Shown here one piece after another: positions 12,913-24,754 of a stretch of DNA of 64,000 nt. Under the pieces are notes generated by a model, which was given only the letters and a program-made list of their open reading frames with translations, had not been told where the DNA came from and did not search any database. Source of the DNA: Mytilisepta virgata (lineage: Eukaryota > Mollusca > Bivalvia > Mytilida > Mytilidae); assembly GCA_028015205.1 (NCBI GenBank), contig CM051513.1, positions 42,598,841 through 42,662,840 on the forward strand, given 5' to 3'. How positions within the stretch are numbered: the stretch's first letter is position 1; each line of letters starts with the position of its first letter. The translations under genes and the position numbers were made by a program.

Positions 12913-12972
12913 CAGATTGATCCAACATAACTTTAAAATAAAACTTTCTTTCCTTTACTTGAGGTTCTTTTT
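12913..12972 (-). CDS. Possible 60-nt internal exon of the same gene
   Basis: Bounded on the minus strand by AG (12974-12973) and a GTAAAA donor (12912-12911). It is 60 nt, phase 1 on both sides, and encodes a basic segment K-E-P-Q-V-K-E-R-K-F-Y-F-K. The symmetric phase matches both neighbours. No family is recognised. Confidence 0.35.
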
Positions 12973-13346
12973 CTGAAAGTGAAAAGAAGTAATTGAAATA
13001 GAATATAGAAAATGAACTTATAGAGGGTAATGTTTATGAATTGTGGAGTTTCACATCTTCTTATTTAATATTTTGTCTTTATATAAACTTTTCATTTTCA
13101 AACTTATATCGACATAATTAATGGTAAACTTTAAAGTAATAGACATGATAGACTTAAATCTTTATTTCTTTTTCATGGTATGATATATTTGTAAATTAAT
13201 TGTTTTGTCTGTCTTCAAATATTAGATTCCCTCAAAGTTTAACATCGAATGGGTTGAAAGATAACAATTCCCTCCAATATTTTGCTATTTCTTTTTTATT
13301 CTATTCTTAAACTTTTCCATTGCTTGAAAGATGAGAAATATTATAC

Positions 13347-13629
13347 CTATTATCCCTGTACATTTTCTGCATAATTCCTTTTTCAGGTGTACTCTAGATT
13401 TACATCCAAATTTATTCACAAATGCTAAGATAGCATCCCTGTTGTACAAAACATATTGAAGAAAACGGACTGCTTTTTCTTGTCTTGACTTGATGTTAAA
13501 AAAACATGTCTTTTCTTTCTGTAAACGTCTATCATTTTTTCTCTTCTCATTGACACTTTTCATGGTATCATTAATGATATCGTCTTCTATTTCATCAGAG
13601 ATTTCTTGAAACTGCTTTCTTATTGTTTC
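13347..13629 (-). CDS. Possible internal exon, Lys/Arg-rich protein of unknown function
   Basis: On the minus strand the frame opens after an AG at 13631-13630 (an in-frame TAA lies just upstream) and stays open about 115 codons to a TAG at 13285. I favour an exon end at 13347 (donor GTATAA), because this gives phase 1 and joins in frame to 12913-12972. The segment is charged (motifs E-I-E-D-D-I-I-N-D and N-E-K-R-K-N-D-R-R) with several Cys near the end (E-L-C-R-K-C). Upstream it runs into a dispersed repeat (13651-14150), so earlier exons would lie beyond that. The alternative is that the frame simply ends at 13285 and the exon is terminal. Confidence 0.4.
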
Positions 13630-13650
13630 CTGGTAACATTCTTAAATAAA

Positions 13651-14150
13651 AACTAGAACTGTGAGGGTACTTCACTAACTATACCCCCCGCTGCTGTTCA
13701 TTTCATGGACTAGAGCATCCTCATCATGGTGAATTATCTCACAATTTCTAAGTGCAACTGGGTATAACTGAGGGAACAAAAGGATGTAAAATTATGAGAA
13801 AAAGTATTGAACAGGACATACTTCGCATGCGCACATCTATGTACTAGGCTAACAGTATGAAAAGTTTAATTAACCTCTGATAAGACATGTTTGCGAAACT
13901 GTGGGTACAAAACAAATTGGGGGATCGACAGAATTTCTAAGTCCAAAAGGGTATAAAATTATGGGAAAAAGTATTGGACCAGGACAAACTTCGCATGCGC
14001 ACATCTACGTACTAGGATCTAACAGTATGCAAAGTTCCATTAACCTCTGATAAGGCATGTTTGAGAAACTGTTGGTACAAAAAAATCTGGACAGACAGAC
14101 AGACAGACAGACGCACAGACAGACAATATACCATATGCGTATTTTTATCC
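13651..14150. repeat. Dispersed repeat, 'actagaac...tataccccc' family, copy 2
   Basis: Starts 'aactagaactgtgagggtac', then 'actatacccccc', and ends with an ACAG tract (14093-14126) and 'acaatatacc'. Inside, a segment with 'acttcgcatgcgcacatcta' occurs twice (about 13820 and 13988), giving a two-unit internal duplication of about 168 bp. Same family as 1905-2365 and 35427-35855. Confidence 0.65.
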
Positions 14151-14630
14151 CACCCATTAAGCACGCCCAGATTTTATTCATTAATTCAAAATCTACTTCT
14201 TCTGTAAATGAATCATATGCTAGTTAGTATCAAAGTGGTTTTTTTATTATTTTTTTTTTTTTTTTGGCAGAGGAAAAAGCAAACCATTTATGGTAGTGTT
14301 ATTTCTGACTATTTGGTTTAATATTGTTCGACCAGCAGCTACCTGTATATACAAAGCTACCTCGGTTTTTTGGTGAGGTCCATGTTGTTCTTATGCTTTT
14401 AGTTTTTAATTGTAGTGCTTGTATTGTTTTGGTCTTGTATTCGTTGTTCTCCGGAGTTTATCAGTTGTTTCGATTTTCTCTCCGAACATCCCTTTGGTAT
14501 TTCTTAACTTTACTAGTTTTGCATTTAAATTTTTACTTTACAATCTATATCATGTACCGCCGAACCAATTTTATAAGCGTCACATTTTTGTTAATCACTG
14601 TTGATTCCCTCTAGTTGTATGTTGTTTTAG
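14151..14630. other. Non-coding stretch upstream of the WSC-like exons
   Basis: Contains a long T-run (about 14239-14265) ending in 'ggcag'. The 96-codon ORF at 14324-14614 looks like a translation of diverged repeat sequence ('ccatgttgttcttatgcttt', similar in style to the 11781 family) and has no domain. Confidence 0.45.
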
Positions 14631-14821
14631 TTTTTAACTCAGAGTACTATCTAGTGTTCTTGGATGACTCCCATGACATACGTCTTCCACATATTGACGA
14701 ATTTTTTCCCGTGCTAAGTACTGGGACGTATGACAAGAACAGCCAAAGAGCCTTGGAAATGGATAACAACGTACGCATTCGGTATTGCAGAGAGATATTG
14801 TATGCCTTTGCTGGAACAGAG
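14631..14821 (+). CDS. WSC-like domain, first-half exon
   Basis: The exon opens after 'gttgttttag' (phase 1) and encodes a stretch with F-L-D-D-S-H-D, then D-N-N-V-R-I-R-Y-C-R-E and Y-A-F-A-G-T-E. This is the layout of the N-terminal half of a WSC domain (Cys-rich carbohydrate-binding module of extracellular proteins): G-C-F at the start, then C-x(3)-C before the F-A-G-x-(E/Q) turn. Two expected cysteines are absent (V where G-C would be; I-L where a second Cys after C-R-E would be). The natural donor is GAG|gttacg at 14822 (phase 0), a weak site. It joins in frame to 15104-15239. This may be a decaying gene copy or a diverged domain. Confidence 0.5.
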
Positions 14822-15103
14822 GTTACGTAAAATACCTTAAACATTTAAACTTACACATTTAATGTTTATTATTTGTATTTTTATCCTTAAAAGGAAAAGG
14901 GGAAAATTGCAACCGGTATTATTTTGCCTCTATATAATTACTGATAATAGAATCCAAAATGTAAACAACCTTCGCAAAGGGTGTATTTCTGCAATTATTG
15001 TTTCTTACAATAAGTTGACGTTTTTACTTTTACCGAATATGATTGAAATGGATTTCTTGCCATATATTTCTTATAATAACATCAAGTAATCTTGATTTTG
15101 TAG

Positions 15104-15239
15104 GTTAAAGCTGAATGTTACTGTGGTAACAATCCAGGCAGAAGAAATGGTAATCAGTTTGATGACTGCAACAACAAATGCCTTGGAAACGTTAACCAGA
15201 TATGTGGAGGCGGCTGGAGGTTGTCAATTTACTACACAG
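15104..15239 (+). CDS. WSC domain, second-half exon
   Basis: A good acceptor ('gattttgtag') opens a 136-nt exon that ends at CACAG|gtataac, phase 1. The translation has E-C-Y-C-G-N-N-P-G, D-D-C-N-N-K-C and Q-I-C-G-G-G-W-R-L-S-I-Y. This is the signature C-terminal half of WSC domains, with C-x-C-G, paired Cys and the I-C-G-G-x-W-R-L-S-(V/I)-Y ending. WSC domains occur in cell-surface and secreted proteins and are associated with glycan binding. Together with 14631-14821 it makes one domain that is phase 1 on both sides, typical of shuffled extracellular modules. No further exons of the gene were found before or after it in this window. Confidence 0.7.
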
Positions 15240-16939
15240 GTATAACAGCGATGGCGTTTATCTGCCATATATTCAAAATCTATTGTGACAAGCTGTTAGC
15301 TCTAAACAGTAAAGAAAGAAAACCTGCTTTGTTGTCAATTTAGCAGTTCATATTTATTTATTTTCTCTTTCTACAAAATTCATGTTTGAACATTAGAGTT
15401 TTTATTGCAAGGGTTGCAATGGTAATTAAGTTTTTGAAAAGGTCGTACAATTTAACTTATGTTTGTTCGTACGTAAAATGATACAATTATTTGATAATAG
15501 TTTTGATGCACAAGATGTGCACATTTCATTTAATAAATGATATATGTACATTATACTTATCATCAACTCTTAATACAAAGTACCAACAAATACTACAAAG
15601 ATACATGTACAGGTACGTATAATCAGACGAATAAAACAGATGACATAAAAACATAATAAGACAGAGCAGTAACACAACCACTAACAATGTAAACTTCCAC
15701 AAAAACGGAAGTGATATCAAGTTCTCTGGAAGGGAAAACGTGCTGCTCCGTTAACGGCCTCCTCATACTGCCAGTGAATAACATCCTATGAAGTGTGAAG
15801 TCCCATAAATTCATGAAATCTAACTGAAGATATATCGTCTCACTTGTAACAAGAAATGAATATAATCCTGACTTAAACGTTTATGCGATTGGTTGAAGAT
15901 GACAATTAACGGTGATGTAATCTAAACATCATTGCATTAGTTTTAAGGTAAATCGAACGAGATTTTAACTATTGGAATTTTGAAATCGCCACGTTTGGAC
16001 ATCTTCTCTTTGATTTTTTGTGGTTCTTCGCAAAGTTGTTTGTAAACATTATATCAAAATCTAGAAATTTATATTTGCACATTTCGAGTATCTGATTTTC
16101 ACGCTTTGTTGTATAGCTTGTTTCTAAGTACTTTGTATACAAATAAAAAGTGCCAGGCTGAACTTTGAAATCTTCATAAATCAAATTAGATTATAACATA
16201 AGTTGTCAATATCAAATTTTAATCTAGATTATAAATATTAAAATAAAACAAATGCTGTAATTAGTTGTAATAATATTTGCTTAGATACATACAATTATTG
16301 TTCAAAAGTTTGTTAGGCTGATTTTAAATTTCAATGTGTGCTACTAGAAAGTTGAAAATCATATTCGAATTTGAATTACGTGAACTAAATCAAACAAAAA
16401 TATTTTTTGTGTCTTTATTGAACTGGAAATTTTTAAAAATGTCATTCGCATGGTTAATATTTATTTTGGGTCGGGCCAGTTTTGGAGGGGCTACATCAAG
16501 CTAATCTAATTATACTTTAGGCCTAAAAATAATAAAAACAAATAGAAAGAGTAATGTTTCAGTGAATATATTCTCTTACAGTTTAAAAACTACATAACAT
16601 TTTAAAATTTGAACAAAAAGTGGATGTGAAAATGTAAGAATATGGGATAAATGAGACTTAACCAGAGGAATATGACAAGAGCACAAAACAACAGTCAGGA
16701 TAATCTGACTTAGTACAGACACTGAACAGTTAAACGGTTTTATTGGTACTGCACACCCTCCTTATCTATCCCCAGACTCTGGTGTATAATACATACTATA
16801 AAAGCCAACCGCTTGCTAGAACTGAAAAAATGGTTTAGCGGTACATAATTTAGATAGCATGCTCAGAATATGATTGTTTTAACTTAATAACTAGCTCAGG
16901 CTCTCTAAGCAGGTCGAAATTAGGCTATTCGATTATATT
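15240..16939. other. Non-coding stretch, no gene seen
   Basis: AT-rich. A fragment 'gatgcacaagatgtgcacat' at about 15505 belongs to the dispersed family at 7840-8005. Nothing else is supported. Confidence 0.5.
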
Positions 16940-17071
16940 TTTGAGGTATTTGTTCCCTGGGTTAATGTATTTAATATTTCGCTTTCTCTTCAGAACTTTC
17001 CTTTTAATCTAACCGTGACATGGCTTACATGTTACCAACACGGCGTTAAATATTAATCAATCAATCAATCA
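16940..17071 (+). mobile_element. SINE 3' end with ATCA tail
   Basis: The sequence 'catggcttacatgttaccaa', 'cacggcgttaaatatta' followed by (ATCA)n at 17057-17071 has the form of a molluscan SINE 3' tail. No box A/B head could be identified upstream, so it is truncated or highly diverged. Confidence 0.45.
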
Positions 17072-17344
17072 GACCTTGTTTTATGGGTTTTCTTGGGGCA
17101 ATATTTACATGACTCTACAAATTTTCATGTCATCACCGTTCTCAAAATCATAGTTGGGTTCTATAGGAAAATGCAACATCGACAAAAAACACCGAAGCCA
17201 CAAAAAGCAAGTCGCCAGATCGCAACATAAAAGACAATATAGCAATAGCATTTAAAATATTTGCTAACAATCTTTTCGTTGTTTCAAATCAGATATTTTC
17301 TAACTATGACTTAAATGAACCATTATATGTACAATTCTAAATAT

Positions 17345-17452
17345 TGAAGAGGAAAAATATACCCAAGGAGCAAATTAAGATATTAGACAGACAAACCCGG
17401 GTAGACAAATGAACATCCACCAGCAAAACAAATAAACACCGAAAACTAAACT
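17345..17452 (-). repeat. Fragment of the 'caggaactgct' dispersed repeat, reverse
   Basis: The reverse complement contains 'agttttcggtgtttatttg', 'ttcatttgtctacccgggt' and 'ttgtctgtct', matching the 3' half of 11781-11945 and 62301-62460. Confidence 0.6.
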
Positions 17453-17456
17453 AGAG

Positions 17457-18255
17457 GCTCGGAAGATTCGGCCTGTATCGCTCACCTGGCATGAACCCTA
17501 TTTCTTTTGATGTACCCCAAAGAGAGAAGTCACTTCTCCCTATAGTCACCTCTCCCTATCATTATGAAGTTTGGTAAACCTTGTAGGAACCAAAGTTTTC
17601 TTCATGAGAACCTTCTACTTACATGTCAGCATATTCTAAAATTTGACAGTTCTCCAGAAGATTTTTGCATGTATTTCCAATAGGGTCTTAACCGAAGTCC
17701 TCTGCCTATAGGCCATTTTGAATTAGGGATCGGCACCAGAGTAATAACACTTGGTGAGCACATTAAGAGGAACTGCCATTGACGGCCGTGTTTGGTGCCC
17801 GATCGGCACGAAATGAGGAAACTGTAAAGAGCCTCCCATAGATGCTTTCTGTTTGGTTCCATTTGGTCAAGCGATTTCAGAGATTTTTTTTTATATCTGA
17901 AACAAGAACTGCCCATGGCATCCATATTTGTAGTCCGATCGGGACGAAATGAGGAAACTTTATATAGAACTTCCAATATATGCTTCCTGTCAAGTTTTGT
18001 TCCATTTGGCCCGACAGTTTCAGAGATTTTTTAAAACTCAGCCAATCAGAAACAACAATTGCCCATGGCAGCCATGTTTGTTGTCCGATCGGGACGAAGA
18101 TAGCACTTTATAAAGAACCTTACATAGATGCTTCCTGCCAAATTTAATTCCATTTGGCCCAGTGGTTTCAGAGAAGATTAAAATGTAAACAGTTAACGGA
18201 CGACGGAACTCCTATAAAACCAGAGTGAACTCGGGTGCTCCGGAAGGGTAAACAA
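17457..18255 (-). repeat. Block of ~190-bp interspersed repeat, variant subfamily
   Basis: Opens with 'ggctcggaagattcggcc' and 'gctcacctgg', then has four units carrying 'tccatttgg(t/c)c..g.gatttcagag' and '(g)ccgatcgg(g/c)acgaaatgag'. It ends with 'aacggacgacggaac', fused to a reverse fragment of the 'caggaactgct' family. The 116-codon minus-strand ORF at 17626-17976 is a translation of the repeat, not a gene. Confidence 0.7.
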
Positions 18256-18549
18256 TTCATGTTTCGTATACCGCACCCTCCGTGAAGTTCAACAAAGTCA
18301 ATATGGTGAAAGTCATTAATTGGTGGAGGTACATGAAATATTATCACAGTGGGAACAGGTCCAACATCATCTTAGATAGTGTAACACTATAACGGTCAAT
18401 CAATTCGAGATGACGACCGTAAAATTTCCTCACTGATGACATCAACTTTAAAACCCTGGATAAGAAGCTTTTGTGACAGCAGTAATCCTCGTTGTCAAAA
18501 GTCATGGTAGCTCATGCATGTGCTTCAATATCGGATAAAATGAGAAACG
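18256..18549. other. Non-coding spacer
   Basis: Sequence between the repeat block and the reverse-transcriptase remnant. It may be the decayed 3' part of that element, since 'ataccgcaccctccgtgaag' and what follows run directly into it. Confidence 0.35.
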
Positions 18550-19600
18550 TAGACGCTATATGTAAGCAATTGCTGGTATATTGCTACTTAAGAATGGAAA
18601 GTTAACAATAGGAAAGTTGAAGTCATCAAGTTTGTGATAAAGTTTTGTCTCCAAATGTCCCTCATTGTCTATTTCAAGAAACAAATCAAAATATGAAGCG
18701 GACTTCGATGAATCTGTAGTATCCTTAATTTCGAGCTCACTGCGGTAGATGATATGTAGAAAGTCGTTATTTAACGACAACACGTCATCTATATAACGAA
18801 AAGTGAAATTAAGGCATTGGGCTAGTTTTTTTTTGTTTTCACGTAGTAGCCATTGAATGAAGTGCACATCATATAATGAGTACAGAAACAGATCGGCGAT
18901 GAGTTGGTTCCCGTTGGAATGCAGATTGTCTGTTAAAAAATTCGACCACCAAATTCCACAAATATGTCGTCTATGCGAAAATCTAACATATTGTAATTTA
19001 ATCTTCAGAATACTTTTTGTCAGAATCAGAGTGGTTCATCTCTATAATTTTAACCGGGAGAAGACTCTCATTATAACTTGTGTCTTATCCCTTTTGTTAT
19101 TTTTGAACAAATAAAATTAGTATAAACTGAAACTTCTTCTCTACCTAAAACTCGAAATTTATATACAAGGTGTGTGTCATTTTTCTTGAAAAAACATTGA
19201 TGAACTAGCTGTTTCAAACGATATTTTAATTGAGAATGTGGTATGGTAGTGTAGAGAAGTCGAATGTTTTTATACGGTTGCATGTAGCCAAAGACTTTGA
19301 TTTTAGATATGTAGTAAATTTTTTGAGTTTTTAAGAATCCACACCCAATTGAGGTCAATGGTGGAATATGGTGTTTCACAGTAATTCTGAAGACCCTCTT
19401 TAATACATGTCAATATGAGTGTTACATGTAAAATCTTTGAAAGAGGTTTTTTAGAGCAATTAGCTGACCCGGCAATGCACCTTTGTTTAAACGGATTCTT
19501 GTATAGTTTAGGAATCCAATAAAATCAGGAAGGTCCATTTCTTCACCCTTTGTAGAAATACCAAAGGAATAAAGAATGGTCTTGTGATTATCAAGGACTT
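18550..19600 (-). pseudogene. Decayed reverse transcriptase (Penelope-like type likely)
   Basis: Three minus-strand pieces in consecutive frames read as one reverse transcriptase. The N-terminal piece (about 19600-19380) has W-I-P-K-L-Y-K-N-P and C-I-A-G-S. The middle piece (19379-18868) has L-L-Y-T-T-I-P-H-S and then V-E-F-G-G and C-I-P-T-G-T-N. The C-terminal piece (18867-18556) has F-R-Y-I-D-D-V-L-S-L-N-N, the catalytic Y-I-D-D motif, followed by L-E-I-K-D-T-T-D. Frameshifts and stops separate the pieces, so it is inactive. The K-L-H/Y-K-N-P start is typical of Penelope-like elements, but the class is inferred. It lies within the repeat-rich 17.4-26.8 kb domain. Confidence 0.8.
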
Positions 19601-19689
19601 ACTGCTTAGTGAGTGTGGTCGGTATACATGTTGGGTTTCCTGCAGTGTTATCTATTCCCAACTCGTTTCTATGACACTTAAAATAACCA

Positions 19690-21700
19690 ACTTCTAGTTA
19701 TATTAACTATAGGATCTCCTGTATCGCTCACTTGGATTTAACTTTTCACCTTCAGCAGTCAATTTGGCTAGTTTTTCCTAAGGGTCCTATGAACACTATG
19801 TTCTGCTTTGGCAGCTATCTTGGTTAACAGTCCAGGTCAATTGACAAATTTCTAAAAGAGAACCATCTAAAGACCATTAATGCCAAGTCTTGTTCCCACT
19901 AGCTCAGTGGTTTCAGACAAGATTTTTAAATCAATTTTCCCATAGGGTCCTAATTAAACTAAGTTCAGCTGTTTAGCCATCCTGGTTCACACCCAGAGTC
20001 TTCGGACAAATTTCTGAAAGAGGACCATCTAAGGACCATTACTGCCAAGTCTGGTTCCTATTGACCATGTAGTTTCAAAGACGATTTTTGAAATTCAACC
20101 CGTTTTCTATTTTTAGTAACAGCAGCCATGTCGTTGGAAGTCGGGGAAAGAAATACTTTTGGAAGGGGGCCACAAAAAGGACCATTCCACAAGTTTGCTT
20201 ACAATTTGCCCAGGAGATTTAAAAATAATTATTCCAATAAGGTCTTATGTTAAACTAAGATCAGCTGTGGCAGCCATCTTGGTTGTCCAGGTCATCGGAC
20301 ACAATTCTCAAAGAAGCCCATCTAAGAACCACTGCTGCCAAGTCTGGTTCCAATTGGTCTAGTGCTTTCAGACAGGATTTTTCAATGGACCTATGTTAAG
20401 CTAAGTTCGGCTGCGGCAGCAATCTTGGTTGACAATCAGGTTCATCGGACATAATTCTTAAAGAGGACCTCTAAGTACAATTAATTGCTGCGTAGTCTAG
20501 TTCCAATTAGTTCATTGGTTTCAGACAAGAAGATTTAAAAAATATATTCCCATTATGTCCTATGTTTATATAGTTCAGCTGTGGCGACCAACTTGGCTGA
20601 CAGTCCCGGTCATAGGACAAAATTCTTAAAGAGGACCATTACTGCCAAGTCTGGTTCCAATTGGTCAAGTGATTTCAGACAAATTTTTTCAATGAATTTT
20701 CCTATAGCGCACTCACTATGTTAAACTAAGTTCAGTTGGTGTGGCCATCTAGATTAACAGTCCGGGTGATCAGACATTATTCTGAAAGAGAACCTCCTAA
20801 TGACCGTTACTGACAAGTCTGGTTCCAATTGGCCATATAGTTTCAGACAATTTTGAAATTCAACCCCCTTTTTTATTTTAAGTCGGTTGGATTTCGGGGA
20901 TGCCGGACATACTTTTGGAAGGGTGCCACTCAAGGACCATCCCACCAAAGATTGCTCCCAACTGGCCCAGTGGTTTCAGAGTAGATTTAAAAAAAATATT
21001 CTCATAAGGTCCTGTGTTAAAATAAGTTCAGCGGTGGCGGCCATCTTGATTGATAGTCTGGGTCATTGGATATAATTCTTAAAGACTACCATCGTAGAGC
21101 CACTGCTGCCAAGTCGGGTTCCAATTGGTCAAGTGGTTTCAAAGATTTTTTTAAATTCATCCCCTTTTTTCTATTTTTAGTAACAACAGCCATGTTGGTT
21201 GGAAATCTGTGTTGCCGGACACAATTTTGGAAGGGGGTCACTAAACGACAACAGTTCGGTCCCAATTGGCTTAGTGGTTTTTTGTAATTGTTGACGCAGG
21301 GGCAGGCGACGGACGCCAAGTGATTGCAAAAGGTCCCATGGCCTTTTAGACCAGGTAAGCTAACAAAAAGGACAGCTAAGCACCACTGCTGCCAATTTTT
21401 GTTCCAATTGGCTTGTAGGTTTCAGACAAGTAGAATTATGCAGGGTCCTATGATAAACCATCTTGGAAAGCGGTCCAATGGTCATCGCATATACTATTGA
21501 ATGGAATATTGGTCCCATTTAGCTTCACACAAGATATTACAATGAATTTTCTAATATGGTCTCATGTAAATATATGTTTGCCTGTGTGCTGCCATCTTGG
21601 ATTTCGGTTCACATTGGCTCAGAAGTTTCAGGGGTTAACATATAAGAGTTTTCGGACGGAGGAAATCAGGCGATGGCAATAGTTCTAGGTATCAACAGGA
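19690..21700 (-). repeat. Long block of ~190-bp interspersed repeat units
   Basis: At least eight tandem, diverged units, each with 'tctggttccaattggtc', 'gtggtttcagacaagat', 'ttaaactaagttcagctgtgg', 'ggccatcttggttgac' and 'ggacaaaattcttaaagagg'. These are the reverse complement of the 4748-5930 units. The block ends near 21300-21350 with 'gacggacgccaagtgattgc' and 'ccatggccttttagaccagg', then continues with a last partial block. Several ORFs of 60-77 codons here are artefacts of the repeat. Confidence 0.8.
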
Positions 21701-21789
21701 TGGGTTGCGTATAACATCAAAACGTTTGATTGACATGTTATCTTTTAATCAAATGTAATGTAAATATATTTTCATCGTTAATTTTAATA

Positions 21790-22575
21790 TAAACCAGAGG
21801 CACAGGTGATCCTGAATCGCTTACATAGATGAAGCAAACAACTGCATATTAAATGTGTTCGTATATCAAGTCTTAGTCGATCACAAATAATTTAGAATTT
21901 TTTATACAGTACCTTCAAGTAGTTGCGTTGCAATTCAACTGGTTTCAGAGAAATTGATTTTCCGTTCAGCTTCAATACAAACTCATGTCTTACCATAGCC
22001 ATTTTTTATAAAGAAATTTGTATACATTATTCAAGTGTTACTAGTTAGCCTTGCAGTTTCAGAGATGATTATAGGCTTCAATGAATAGTTATGTTCCATC
22101 GTAGCTACGATGTATTATACCACCTAGATCAACACCAAACGAGGAATCTTTGTAAAGGTTCTCCCAATCGTATACAGCTTGAAATCATTTGGAATTGTAG
22201 TCTTAAGAGAAGAATCTGAAAATTTTACCATTCTGAATCAAGTAAGAATTATCCTTGCCAAGTTTGGTTATTGCTTACATTATAGTTTCATCAGAGGTGA
22301 TTTCCCATAGGCTTCAGTGTATGCTACCAAATAACTTGTTTGTTTAGTTGAGGTTTCCTTTCGAGAAGATGTTTGAAAAATTGACAAATCAGAATCAAGA
22401 ATTGCTTCTGGCAGTCATGCTTTTCATCATAAAATCTTCCATAGATTATTCCTGCAAAGTTTGTTTGAAATTGGCAAAGCAATCTTAGAGGAGATAATGA
22501 ATTGTCTAATGATGGATGGACGACTGACCCAAAGTAATGACAACAGCTCACATGAAACGTTGGGCCAGGTTAGAT
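21790..22575 (-). repeat. Interspersed repeat block, diverged subfamily
   Basis: Starts 'accagaggcacaggtgatcc', has units with 'caagtttggttattgcttac' and 'gcaaagtttgtttgaaattgg', and ends 'gatggacgactgacccaaag' with 'acagctcacatgaaacgttgg'. The overall plan is as in the neighbouring blocks, but the internal sequence is different. Confidence 0.6.
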
Positions 22576-23830
22576 AACTATAGGCTCTTAAGATTGGATT
22601 TAACTTTCACCGTGAGCAGATTTAAGTGTTGCAGTCAATTTGGCTGGTTTTTCTATAGGATTTCTATGTTCGGCTGTGGCAGCCATCTTGGTTGACAATC
22701 CAGGTCAATGGACACATTTCTAAAAGAGAACCATCTAAGGGCCATTACTGCTAAGTCTTGTTCCAACTGGCTTATTGGTTTCAGACGAGATTTTTTAGTG
22801 AATTTCACAAAGGGTCTTATGTTAAACTAAGTTCGGCTGTGGCGGCCATCTTGGTTCACAGTCCATGAAATCGGACACATTTTTGAAAGAGGACCATTGC
22901 TGCCAAGTCTGGTTCCAATTGGTCAGTGCTTTCAGACAAAAATATTTTTCAATGAATTTTCCCATAAGGCCCTATGTTAAACTACGTTCGGCTGTGGTGG
23001 CCATCTTGGTTAACAGTCCACGAAATCGGACTCTTTCTGAAAGAAAACCTCCAAAGGACCATTACTGCCAAGTTTGGTTCTAATTGGTCTTGTAGTTTAT
23101 TAGAAGACTTTTTAAATTCACCCCCTTGTTTTCTATTTTTTGTAACAGCAGCCGTGTCGGTTGGAAGTCGTGGATGCCGAACTAACTTTGGAAGGGTGCC
23201 ACCCAAGGACCATTCCACCAAACTTTGGTCACAACTGGCCCAGTGGTTTCAGAGTAGAATATCTTAAAATAAAAGTTTATGCTAACGCCATCTTTCCAGG
23301 GCAAAAACTCCAATAAGGGATCAATCAATGATTTTGATCATGTGGACTTATTTGTAGATCTTACTTTGTTGAACATTTTTGCTTTTAACAGTTTGTCTTT
23401 ATCTATAATAATATTCAAGATAATAACCAAAACCTGCAAAAGTTCCTTAGAATTAAGAATTCAGGGGCAATAACCCATTAAAGGGTTGACCAATTCGTCT
23501 GAAAATTTCATGGTAGGTCTTGACGTGATGAACACTTTTACCCCGTCAGTTTTGCTCTAAATGCTTTAGTTTTTGAGATATAAGACAAAAAATGCATTTT
23601 ACATCTATGTTCTATTTTTAGCCATGTCAGCCGTGTTGGTTGGCCAGCGGGGATATCGGACAAAAGTTTTAAACTAGATATCCTAACGATGCGTGTAGCG
23701 AAGTTTGGTTCCATTTGGCCCAGTAGTTTCAGAGGAAATTTTTTGTAAAAGTCAACCGACGACGAACGATGACGACACCAAGTGATGAGAATACCTCACC
23801 TGACCCTTTGGTGTTTATGAGTGTTTTTTA
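22576..23830 (-). repeat. Block of ~190-bp interspersed repeat units
   Basis: Five or more units with 'ggttccaattggtc', 'gtggcggccatcttggttc' and 'ggaccattactgccaagt'. The terminator-like end is at 23755-23820 ('gacgacgaacgatgacgaca', 'agtgatgagaatacctcacc'). Non-coding. Confidence 0.75.
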
Positions 23831-24450
23831 TTTGTGAAAAAAATTGAACTGTTTTATTTGATAATAATTTAATATTGGATGTAACGCATCATTTGATTGT
23901 TCAAATCATTTTAGTCTATCACATCATTAACTAGTTTTCGTTTTCAGTGTGACATCATAAAAGGGAATCCCAGCGTTTTAGACGTCAAAACAACTGTTAG
24001 AATTAAGTTATAAGGATTGTAATTTTGTATTACGTCTTTTCGAAATAACGTCAATGCACATGGTGCACACTTTCAAATAACCTGTGATGCGTGTTATTTA
24101 TTGTGCACTATGTGATTGAGGTTATTTCTTCATAGACAACATGACAGACTGAAAACAAATTACGGTCAATCCTTAAATATGCAAGTCCTTTTCTGACAAT
24201 GAATGGATTAACAGTTTGAAACTACTATTTCCAATCTATCCAATTAACCTTTGTAGCACTGATCATGTCTGTCAGAATAGATGAGCAAGGTACCAGTTCA
24301 TTCAAACAGAAATATAGTGATTTGGATAATAATCATGGAAATGTATAGTCAAGTTTAATTTCAATATCAAATACATCCACAATAATAAAAAATCATCTTT
24401 CTGTTATAAACTACTTTAGGGAGCAACCATTTGATTTTTATTGAGGGAGG
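23831..24450. other. Non-coding spacer, no gene seen
   Basis: AT-rich sequence between the repeat block and the retrotransposon. Nothing is recognised. Confidence 0.45.
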
Positions 24451-24687
24451 TGTAATGATATTGATTTATAATTATGTTTGAACTTATAGCCTTGTAATCC
24501 TAAGTGAGATTGCAGCTATCAGAATCTGTTTATCTTTAACGACTTTCACATACCGATAATATTGTAACTGATATGTATTTCCCTCTACACTGTTTACACA
24601 AAAATATTTGTACTTGATAATTAAAGTTAGTCTGCTTCAGTAGCTTGTTGTAATAACACGCCCAGTATATACGGCCAGAATGATACA
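24451..24687 (+). mobile_element. Candidate 5' LTR and primer-binding site
   Basis: The segment begins TGTAATG and ends GATACA (24687), followed directly by TGGTGTCAGG, a primer-binding-site-like sequence placed where retrotransposons of the Ty3 group carry it, 67 nt before the gag ATG. Length is 237 bp. No second LTR was found in the window, so the left edge is inferred from the TG...CA rule only. Confidence 0.45.
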
Positions 24688-24754
24688 TGGTGTCAGGTCT
24701 TTGAACCAAAATAAATGAAAGGATTAGAATTTAAGTGAAAAAAAAAAAAAGAAA

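Noticed and set aside
17626..17976. 116-codon minus-strand ORF
   Set aside because: It lies fully inside the interspersed repeat block and its protein repeats with the units; similar ORFs appear in every block.
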